Source: Lucinisca nassula (taxonomy: Eukaryota > Mollusca > Bivalvia > Lucinida > Lucinidae). Taken from it: 64,000 bases of DNA. The stretch is taken from the NCBI GenBank assembly GCA_963580285.1, contig OY757024.1:119908045-119972044 (forward strand). The letters are read 5' to 3'. Position 1 is the stretch's first letter; every line of letters begins with the position of its first letter. The notes beneath the pieces were generated by a model. It was given only the letters and a program-made list of their open reading frames with translations, ran no database searches and was not told the DNA's origin. Below, piece by piece: positions 11,532 to 23,500 of this stretch. A program made the position numbers and the translations under genes.

Positions 11532-14500
11532 CTAGAAAGGCCCCTGCCAGACCACCACTAAAATGTCTTTTTCAGATAACTTAGAAAATATTAAATTCTA
11601 TGGGTCATGGTATGTGGAGCAAATACAATTCTATGGGTACTTGGCATAAAAAAATATCTAAATCTATAGGTAATTGGTCTCTGAAGAAATCAAATTCTAT
11701 AAGTGGTGGGGTGAAAAAAAAAGTGCCGTCTTCCCCCCCCCCCCCCATATCGTTTTTTCTGGAATAGCCCTAATTTAATTCAGCAGGAAAAGCATTAAAT
11801 AGTCATTTTAAACAGAATATAGGAGGAAAAATGAAGCTCTATGAATCCTGCAAATGCTTGAAAAGTATGAGGCCTGATATTTATAAGATTCAAGCTGTTC
11901 TTTCTTTATGTTTGCTATGCTCTGGGTCATAGGGAATGAGACCACCTTTGGGACTGTTCAAAAGTGGTCTTAAAGACCAGTCCCAAAGATGGTCTTAATA
12001 TATGAATTTTACTATACCTTGTCCATTTTTTCATGTCCAAAGGTGTAGTAGATGAGATGAGGTGTTCCAGCATAGGATGCTGCCATCCACTGTATCAGGG
12101 ATTTCAAGTGTGGGTTACCGCCAAATGCACCACATCCCCAGTTACCCGTGGCTATCGGACGACCATACTGCCTCTGGAAATAAATCAATAAGCTAGATCA
12201 GGTAATGTCAGGGCACTAATTGCAGAGATAAATCAAAGCACTGATAGAGCTGGTGGTTTTTGTTTGTTTGTATTGGAGTTTAACGGCCCAGTCAACACTA
12301 TTTAGGTCATTTTTGAGCCGGTCAGTTTACCTATCCACACTTTCCTGGGCAGGCTTATACGTAAGTGGTTAACCAGTACAGTGCACATTCTTTTGCCAGA
12401 AACTGTCAACTGCCCTTCTTGAATCAGCGGAAGGGATAGAATGACCATAGACAAGAGGGCCCAGAGGGCCCTGAATCGCTCACCTGAGAATCAGTGTCTC
12501 TAGTACATTCTTGGCCCAAGGGCTATACTAGGTGAAGCTTCATACCAAATATCAAAGACCTGAGCCTTGTGGTTTCAGAGATGAAGATTTTTAAATATTT
12601 TCCATATATAAGCCTATGAAAAACCAAAGGGCCCCAGGGATGGGGGCATTTTTGGCCCCAGGGCTATAATTTGAACAATCTTGGTACAGGTCCACTAGAT
12701 GAAGCTTCACACCAAATATCAAAGATCTGAGCCTTGCAGTTTCAGAGAAGAAGATTTTCAAAGATTTTACCTATATAAGCCTTTGTAAACCCTGAGGCCC
12801 CCAGGGCGGGGGCATTTCCGGCCCAAGGATCATAATTTGAACAATCTTGGTAGAGGTCCACTAGATATACCAAATATCGAAGACCTGGGCCTTTTGGTTT
12901 CAGAGAAGAAGATTTTTAAAGATGCCAATGTAAAAACCAAAGGCCCCCTGGGCGGGGGCATTTTTGGCCCTGGGGCTATGATTTGAACAATCTTGGTAGA
13001 GGTCCACTAGGTGAAGCTTCACACCAAATATCAAAGACCTCGGCCTTGCGGTTTCAGAGTAGAATATTTTAAAGATTTTCCCTATATAAGCCTATGTAAA
13101 ACGAAAGGCCCCCGGGGCGGGTGCATTTTTGGCCCTAGGGCTATAATTCAAACAATCTTGGTAGAGGTCCACTAGGTGAAGCTTCCCACCAAATATCAAA
13201 GACCTGGGCCTTGTGGTTTCAGAGAAGAAGATTTTTAAAGATTTTACCTATATTAGCCTTTGTAAACCCTGAGGCCCCCAGGGCGGGGGAATTTCCGGCC
13301 CAAGGATCATAATTTGAAAAATCTTGGTAGAGGTCCACTAGATAAAGCTTTATACCAAATATCGAAGACCTGGGCCTTTTGGTTTCAGAGAAGAAGATTT
13401 TTAAAGATTTTCCCTGTATAAGCCTATGTAAAAACCAAAGGCCCCCGGGGCGGGGGCATTTTTGGCCCTGGGGCTATAATTTGAACAATCTTGGTAGAGG
13501 TCCACTAGGTGAAGCTTCACACCAAATATCAAAGACCTCGGCCTTGCGGTTTCAGAGTAGAAGTTTTTAAAGATTTTCCCTATATAAGCCTATGTAAAAC
13601 GAAAGGCCCCCGGGGCGGGGGCATTTTTGGCCCTGGGGCTATAATTTGAACAATCTTGGTAGAGGTCCACTAGGTGAAGCTTCACACCAAATATCAAAGA
13701 CCTCGGCCTTGCGGTTTCAGAGTAGAAGTTTTTAAAGATTTTCCCTATATAAGCCTATGTAAAACGAAAGGCCCCCGGGGCGGGTGCATTTTTGGCCCTA
13801 GGGCTATAATTCTAACAATCTTGGTAGAGGTCAACTAGGTGAAGCTTCACACCAAATATCAAAGACCTGGGCCTTGTGGTTTCAGAGAAGAAGATTTTTA
13901 AAGATTTTACCTATATAAGCCTTTGTAAACCCTGAGGCACCCAGGGCGGGGGCATTTCTGGCCCAAGGATCATAATTTGAACAATCTTGGTAGAGGTCCA
14001 CTAGATAAAGCTTTATACCAAATATCGAAGACCTGGGCCTGTTGGTTTCAGAGAAGAAGATTTTTAAAGATTTTCCCTGTATAAGCCTATGTAAAAACCA
14101 AAGGCCCCCGGGGCGGGGGCATTTTTGGCCCTGGGGCTCTAATTCGAACAATCTTGGTAGAGGTCCACTACGTGAAGCTTCACACCAAATATCAAAGACC
14201 TGAGTCTTGTTATGTCAGAGAAGCAGATTTTTAAAGATTTTCCCTATATAAGCCTATGTAAAACCAAAGGCCCCCGGGGCGGAGACATTTTTGGCCCTAG
14301 GGCTATAATTTGAACAATCTTGGTAGAGGTCCACTAGATGAAGCTTCATACCAGATATCAGAGACCTGGGCCTTTCAGTTTCAGAGAAGAAGATTTTTAA
14401 AGATTTTCCCTGTATAAGCCTATGTAAAACCAAAGGCCCTTAGGGCGGTGGCATTTTTGGCCCTAGGGCTATAATTTGAACAATCTTGGTAGAGGTCCAC

Positions 14501-17500
14501 TAGGTGAAGCTTCACACCAAATATCAAAGACCTGAGCCTTGTGGTTTCAGAGAAGAAGATTTTTAAAGATTTTACCTATATAAGCCTTTGTAAACCCTGA
14601 GGCCCCCAGGGCGGGGGCATTTCCGGCCCAAGGATCATAATTTGAACAATCTTGGTAGAGGTCCACTAGATAAAGCTTTATACCAAATATCGAAGACCTG
14701 GGCCTTTTGGTTTCAGAGAAGAAGATTTTTAAAGATTTTCCCTGTATAAGCCTATGTAAAAACCAAAGGCCCCCGGAGCGGGGGCATTTTTGGCCCTGGG
14801 GCTATAATTTGAACAATCTTGGTAGAGGTCCACTACGTGAAGCTTCACACCAAATATCAAAGACCTGAGCCTTGTGATGTCAGAGAAGCAGATTTTTAAA
14901 GATTTTCCCTATATAAGCCTATGTAAAACCAAAGGCCCCCGGGGCGGGAACATTTTTGGCCCTTGGGCTATAATTTGAACAATCTTGGTAGAGGTCCCAT
15001 AGATGAAGCTTCATACCAAATATCAGAGACCTGGGCCTTTCGGTTTCAGAGAAGAAGATTTTTAAAGATTTTCCCTGTATAAGCCTATGTCAAACCAAAG
15101 GCCCTTAGGGCGGGGGCATTTTTGGCCCTAGGGCTTTAATTTGAACAATTTTGGTAGAGGTCCACTAGGTGAAGCCGCACACCAAATATCAAAGAACTGG
15201 GCCTTGTGGTTTCAGAGAAGAAGATTTTTAAAGATTTTCCCTATATAAGCCTATGTAAACACAAAGGCCCCCGGGGCGGGGGCATTTCTGGCCCAAGGGC
15301 CATAATTTGAACAATCTTGGTAGAGGTCCACTAGATGAAGCTTCATACCAAATATCAAAGACCTGGGCCTTTTGGTATCAGAGAAGAAGATTTTTAAAGT
15401 TTTCATTTCAAAAATCTATTTTTAGCTCCTGTGACCCAGATGTGCAATGGACCGGAACCATTTGAACAACTTTGAAAGGGGACCACCTAAGGATCATTCC
15501 TGTGAAGTTTGGTCAAAATCCGATCAGTGGTTTAGGAGGAGATGTCATTTGAAGAAAAAGTTTACGCACACACACACGCACGCACGCACACACGCACACA
15601 CGCACGCACGACGGACGACGGACAAAAAGTGATCCCAAAAGCTCACCTCGTCACTACGTGACAGGTGAGCTAAAAAGATTTCATGATCAATCTCCACAAA
15701 AGAATGTTGCCGTCCCCGGTGGGAGTCGAACCCGCGTCCTTGATTGTTGCCTAATGTAGGCTGCAAAAACTGTCCTAAACGAGGACTTAAGGGGAATGGG
15801 AACACCTGGTAGATTTTGCCACCATTTTTTCAATGGAGACAACTTTTACGGACTTCCTGTTCGCTTTACTTTAAACTCTGTTCCCCTGACAAAGGGGTCT
15901 GCACTTAAAGGAAGGAATTTGCTCCTCAGGAGCAAATTCTTTCCTTTAGGAGTTGACCACTATTGACATGGGAGACAAAAATACTTTTGCAGGAGTTGCT
16001 TCCCATGAAGATGTTCCCATTCTCCTTAAGACTGTTTTGTTTAACCCTTAAATTCCTGTACTGTAAGTGAAATGTATACCCTATTAGATGCCACATTCTG
16101 CGGCATCTGATCTGGGTCTACAGTTTGCCAAACCAACACATGATTCCAGTCCAGGTTCTACAGGTAACCCTCTTACCCAACACTCTGACCAATAAGAATA
16201 GCTTGGCTGCAGTATTTTCTATAAATAACCCTTAACTGGAAGTCATTGATAGTCATATGGACTTCAACAGTGAAAAGCTACTGCGCTTTATAACTTTGGG
16301 TCGGCTGAAAATCATACCAATAATGAAAGTTCAGGTTCAGTTGTTCAAAGCATCATTAACCCATTGTATGCTAGTGGACCCTTCCATTCCTGTATGTTGG
16401 ACAAGTCCATTTGTCATATAAGGGGTGTCAGACCTTTTTTATGTTTTCATTCTATATTCGACAGAAAATTCTGTTAGCAAAAGTGCAGGCCCTGATCAGA
16501 CATCGCGTTCTGCGGCATCTGATCTGGACCTGCACTGTTTGCCAGGGTACCCATTTTGGGGTTTCTGGTACAAAAATGAGGTAACTTAATACTTGTTAGT
16601 AGTCAAAATGTTAACTGTCCTAGTGAGTACAGTATCCAATAAGCTTGTTTTTTCACTGAAAATATTGTGAGCAGCTTTAACCCTTTTTGTACCAAATGGA
16701 ATCTTCCACCTTGTATAGAGGAGTCCATTAAAAAATTAGGGGTGTCAGGTTGCGTTTTCTTCAAAAACTATTTGAAAATTGGCTGAAACTTTTACAAACA
16801 GTGCAGGCCCTGATCAGATGCCGTGTTCTGCGGCGTCTGATCTGGACCTGCACTGTTTGCCAGGGTACCCATTTTGAGATTTCTGATGCCAAATGGTTTA
16901 ACCCTTGTTCTGCTGAGCCCGGATATGCCTTTTCTTTGAAACAATGTAGATCCAGATCAGATGGCTTCTGAAGAAGCCATCTGATCAGGATCTACATTGT
17001 TTGCCATTCAGATTGTGAATTTGTTACAATAATTTGCATCAAGTAATCGGATTGGTTGATAATCGGTAGTGGGTGTGGCATATATGAATATTCAGCAGGA
17101 CAAGTTTGTTAGGCTGAATGATGCTTCCACGCAGAGCTGAAACCGTCCACACACTAGTACTGGTAAACCGCTTAGAGGATCTGAGCTTGTCCAGGAACCC
17201 CGGTGCGAGGCAGACTGTCCATGCTTATAAACCCTATTAGTTTCATTAGGCGACAGGGCTTCAGATGTCATTTAATCTCAATGTCGGGTAAAGTCCCACA
17301 AAATTGGAAGCAATGTCTCCAAAATGACCTATACTGTGTTGACGGGGATGTTAAACCGCAAATCAAATAAACAAACAATTGTTAGTAGTCAAAATGTTAA
17401 CTGTCCAAGTGAGTACAGTATCGAATAAGCTTGTATTTTCACTGAAAATATTGTGAGCAGCTCTAGTATTTACAAGTACAGTAAAATTGCACTATTAAGA

Positions 17501-20500
17501 CCAGCTAAAATTAAGTCTAAATCTGCTTGACGGTTTCAGTTATTCTTTCTTTGTGTTTTCTACAGCCAGTGTCTCCTAGTCAGAGACCACCATTGGGACT
17601 GTTCAAAAGTGGTCTTTAAGACCACTTCTGAACAGTCCCAAAGGTGGTCTTAATATAGGAATTTTACTGTATCATGGGTTCATCTATGAAACAGACTTCA
17701 AAATCACTGGACATTGAAATTTAGGTCAAATGAAAGTATATACATGTATACTGTGAAAGCAATCTGGGTAAAACATGCAACCAATATCCTACATACAGTC
17801 ACCCTTCTTCAAAGTAAAGCCGGCCTCGGTAGCTCAGTCGGATGAACATCTGACTGGTGATCAGGAGGACGCAGGTTCGAAACCTGCCGGGGTCGGCAAC
17901 ATTCTTTTGTGGAGATTGATCATGAAATCTTTTCTACACAGACACACAAACGGAAAGACAAAAGCTATATACCCCAAAGGTATACTATGTATGCCTGGGG
18001 TATAAAAATTAATTAAATGGGCATAACTCAGAAACTAAGAAAAGGGGAACAATCATTCTTGTGTGCTAGACTCCTTTCTCCAATACATATTCCTATAACG
18101 TTGCATGAAGATATCCTTAATGGTTACTGAGTTATGGAGCATACAAGAATGTTTACGGATGGATGGACGGATGGTTAGAACCATGCCATAATACGACCCA
18201 TTTTTTTAAACAACATATGAGACAGTGCAAGACAAAACCTACAATAAGACACGTGCACCCAATGAAGACTCAAATCAGCCTGCGCATCTGCGCAGTCTGA
18301 TCAGTCTTGGGTGTGAGCTCTAAGGATAGCTAAGGGCCCAAATGCTCCTTCATGCAACAAGAGACTTCTCTGCTTAGACTATATGGATGCACAGGCTGAT
18401 CTGATTCTTTGCTGGGCACACATCTTATTGCAGGTTGAGTCATGCACTGGCTCATATAATCAATTGACCTACCCTCAGCTGACTCTCCTGTTCTCGTTTC
18501 AGTACTGACACTGAAGTAACCATCACTCTACTTGCAATTGATTCAGCAAAAGCCTCAAGTCTCTGATACGGTAGATCTAGGGCATCCTCATACTCCAGTG
18601 AACTCATGGTACCATCTGTTCCTCTGTCATTCAAACTACCTTGACCCTCAGAATCCAAATAGTCTGAGTCTGAAGTTTCTGATTCATCATTACTATATTC
18701 AAGACATTCAGTTTCTTCACCCCATGTGACCATTTTATTCTGTTCCAGCCAATCAGAACACACCATTCTATTCTCTGCCTCAATCATTGCTGTTTTCAGA
18801 ATGCTGGTTGCCAGCTTGCTGCTATAATCATTCAGATTGGTACAGCGGCTGGCTCTCGGCCTTCTAGACCTTGCATTGTTATTCACATTCAAACTGACTG
18901 GGAAATCTTCTCTAAATGCAACAGTGACAGCTTCACACAAAATTCTTGTAGACAATCTATCTGCATAGTCAGAAACTTCTGTGTTCCCTTTCAATGAATC
19001 AGACTTAACTGAAAACCATGATACTGCAGAAAACTCGCTGTCAAATGATGCTCCAACATAGCGGCTTGGAAATTTAATACTGCTGAAATTATTATCTGAG
19101 CTGTCATTCCAACTCTGTCTCGGGTGGCATACTTGTCCTTTTCTATTAGACCAGGAAGACTGGGTGCGTGCTGAGGACTTCCCGTAACTAGAATTAAGAA
19201 GTTCATCCTCAAAACTTGCCAACACTGGGTCTCTGAAAGAACTGACAGTACTGCACACTGACTTACTAGATTCACTTGTACTGACACAACCATTAAATAC
19301 TTGGAATGTAGGGACAGACACGTTTGCCTTCATCAGCTCCTCAGCAAATCTGCAATTCACACACACAAAAAACATTATTGACAGTGGACTACATAGAGGA
19401 TCTTACATGAGTGCTCATGTATTATTGAATTTATTAAACGAGTTGAGGAAAAGGGATAAAATGCGAAGCTTGCCAAGCATTTTTTTCCTTTTCCTCAACA
19501 AGTTTAATAAATTCAATAATACACGAGCACGAATGCAAGATTCTATTTATCAAATGACATTTAAAACGCATTATATATTTGATTGTTTACAAAAAATATC
19601 AATATTCCGCCATTAGTAAACGCGACGTCATTAAGGACGCCGTACATGAAACTTTGCGGGACATATCTAGTAATTTGCATATTTAATCCACTAGTGGATT
19701 ATCAAAAATATTACATGGCATTATTACACTCTCAGACGCGACGTCATATGATAAATGTAGATATAGAGGGTCTCATATTTGTTGTCATTTCATATGAAAT
19801 TAATGAAACAAGCCTTTGGTGAGAAAAACTGATGTATTTTATAGGAGGATTTGTTTGTTTGAAATTAAACGCCCCCAACAACACTATTTAGGTTATTTTG
19901 TAGACGTTGCTTCCAATTTTGTGGGACTTTTACCCAACACTGAGATGAAATGACCTCTCAATACCTGCCACCCAATGAAACCAATAGGGTTTATATGCGT
20001 GGATGGTCTGACTCTCACCACTTTGTCTGGCCAAGCATACACCTTCTAAGCGGTTGGTTTCACCTCTGCGTGGAAGCATCATGCAGCCCAATCTATTTCT
20101 CGAAGCCCCGATGGGCAGGGGTCAGAATATTTTAGGAGGAGATAGCCAGAAACAAAACAATAACCGAAATTTTCAACGGGACATAATAAATATTCTGCTA
20201 ATATTTGGTGGACTGTAACCTAGAAACAATATGCACTGCCCCACATCATGGTGTAACTATATCTCCAGTTTCTGCTTGACTGAATGTTAATTGTAGGAGT
20301 AGTTAGCCAGAAAACAAAGGTTCACAGAAATATTTTAAGAGGCAGCATTCAGTTAATATTTGGTGGACCCCGACCTTGAAATAATATGCACTGCTTCACA
20401 TCATGGTCTAACTATATATCAAGTTTCAGCTTGATCAGATCTAAATTGTAGGAGGACTTAGCCGGAAACTAAATGTTTATGGAAAATTTCAAAGGGGCAT

Positions 20501-23500
20501 AACTCTATAAATATTTGGTGGACCATAACCTCAACAGTATTTGCTGCGTCACATCATGGTCTAACTTTATATCAAGTTTCAGCTTGATTGGATGAGTTAT
20601 CCGAAAATGAAAAGTTTAAAGATAGATGGACAGACACTTGGACGCGGAGGGGCATAACACAGTACGACCTTTTTTTCAAAAGGGCGTATAAAAAGGAAGC
20701 CTTTTTTCATAATCCCCACATTTTTCAAGTAGTAATGAGGTTATGTATTAAACACAGAATATCTTTGGATCCTCCATTTATATAATAAGAACTTGCCATG
20801 TACGTACAGAGGGAAACCTTTGATTAATCATGACAAACTATGATTTTTACATACCCCCACAGAAGAGGGGCTATCCAAATATGATTTTTTTCTTATTTTC
20901 TGCATGAAAGCATATGTTGTGGGCACTCATCAGAAGCACCTCACCAAGGAGTACCCACATCATAAATTTTCGTGCAGAAATATAGAAAAATATCTAAAGT
21001 CAAACTTCAATAGCTCGAACACCTTTAGGACAATGAAAATCTGTTCGAGACAGGGGTAGTTCGAGCCACTGAGGGTTATTATTAGGAGGCATAACGAGAT
21101 ACTTTTAGACATCTTTCTGGTGTTCTATAATGAAAATGTATGCGGTGTGTACTCATTAGAATCGCCTCATTGAGGCGATTCTAATGAGTACACACAGCAT
21201 ACATTTGCAAGATAAAAGAGTAAAATCTCCTTAATTATCCCCACTATTTCTTATGTAGAGGATTTGCCTAGGGGCTCAAGAATGGGTTCGACACATCCAT
21301 GGTAAATGAGCCATCGGTGTTTGAGCCATCGAAGTTCTACTGTACTTTTTGGATGAAAAAAGCACCTTATAGCTATGTATGTAATCATAGGTCATAGAGC
21401 AAATTGATTAATCAGCAAATCACAAGGTTTTACTTCTTCCTAGGAGCTGACATTTTTTCAACTCACCTTGATAAAATAGGATCTCTAAACCCGCTACCAC
21501 TTTTCCTGTGTCTAACTTCACAGCTGGCTCCATGACGAGACAGTTCCTCGGCAAACTTGCCAATATCTTCATCTGTTTTGCTCCACTGAGTTCTCCTCCC
21601 ATTCACCGTGGGAGTAGAGTGTTGGAGTCTCTGCAGAGCTGCACCATTAGATATCTGCATCGGTTCACTGCTACGACGAGGAAAACTAAACATATCTTCA
21701 TCTCCAGTGTCTTGCACTTTTAGAAATACATTTGTTAACAAATCTCGCGATAGACAATTTGCAAACTGATCATAATTTTTCTTACTCCTATGAGAGTCTG
21801 CAGGAGAACTAAACCGTTTATGATCTGTGTCTGAGGTCTGCGAACCTCTTCTATTTTTACCCTGTGAAGAACTATTGCTTTTTGATCCCATTTTTTTTAA
21901 TTTCCTGGATACTGATTTGGCAGATCGTGGTGATGAGTTGCTGGACATGATGTGTACAGGGGAAATATTAATACTGTCTCTTTTTGGACTCTGGCATACA
22001 TTGGTTGATCTTTCACTCAGTGAATTACTGTTAGGTGATTTTGAAAGATTGCTTCTAACTGACTGACGTCTTGGACTAGAATTTTCCTTATTATGCTCAT
22101 CACTTTCAATATCACATGCTAGTTGACTATGTGGTACAGAAACAAGAGGACTAGAAATGTGACTCTCTAAGTCTATCACTCCTTCTACTACACCTTCTGT
22201 AATACTGTCTGTATTGTCAACAGTTTCTATAAACTTAGTACTATTTCCTGGAGGCAACATTTGTATTGCTTCATATGAAATTTCTATAGGAATAATCTCA
22301 ATATTATCAGCCTTAGGTACAGACTCTCCTTCCCCACTCTTGTATACAACCTCTGTCATATCACCAATATCCCGGCTTCCTGTATCACGTAAATTATCAC
22401 TAGTTATAATATTTATATCACAATGTGCTTGTAGTGGAACGGTTGAAGAAATTATCTGTGGCGCCTTAGGTCTGGCCCCAGGGTCAGGGATGGAATCATA
22501 TATCTCAAACATTACTTCATCTGCTACATCTGTTGCAGATACATTAATATTAAAATCACTATTTCCAACTGCACCAAGATCAATATCACCTAGGCTTGAA
22601 CTTGAAGACAGTCTAGAACGACAGTAGTACCTACTGTCACTGTAAGAATATCTTTGCTTATACTCAATTAAAGCTTCAGTAAAAGCCTTAACTATAAGAT
22701 TATTAGCAATATTAATCAAAACATTATCATCATCATCATTATTCACATCAGGCTCGTTATCAACACTAGTCCTATCAGAATCAGAATCTATACTTTCACT
22801 GTCATCCTGCTCCACTGTCACATAAACATCTTCAAGGTGATTATTAAACTTATATCTGCTGAGATGAACTAAAACAGCTCTTAATTCTTTCTGGGTGTTG
22901 GTCCAAGCTCTTGTCTCTGAGATCTGGAATGGCCAAATCTGGGAAAAAAGATTATCTATAAAACTCCTAACAACGTTTTCATCAATACATATATCTTCCC
23001 TTTCAGTTTCAGATGAGTTTCTACAATGGTGATCATCATCATCATCTGTTTTATGTGTTCTTCTAGGTTTTACTGGTGACGGCTTTGCAAGCACAGCAGA
23101 TGGCTGTATATTATGGAATTTCTGAACACCGGACACCGTCCTAGTGGAACTGTAAGCCTCAACACCTTCCCTTAGTAAGCTTTGTGCCAAATTTAGAGCA
23201 AACTCATTGACAACGGAAGGACCAACCTCTTCTTTGATAGTGTGGTATTTATATTTCTCCTGTTGTTGAAAGTTATCATAATACTCCTCAAATTCTGAAC
23301 TAAATTCTGAGCTGTATTTGGTGCTACAGCCGCTACTTCTTCTTGATGATGGGAGATCATAACTACTTCTACGCGAGCTCAGGTCACTCAAGTTTGAACT
23401 CCTTCTTCTATAGTGAGCTAACCAGTCTCTGAAATTCACCTCCAAATGGTCCATTGGAATTTCATTATCTGCTGACATTGCCGAGCCTAGGGAGGCTGAA

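Noticed and set aside
17821..17895. tRNA gene
   Set aside because: A and B boxes are present but the sequence continues as SINE-1, recurs many times, and the arms do not give a canonical tRNA. The same holds for 40622, 49607, 26535 and 28050-28118.
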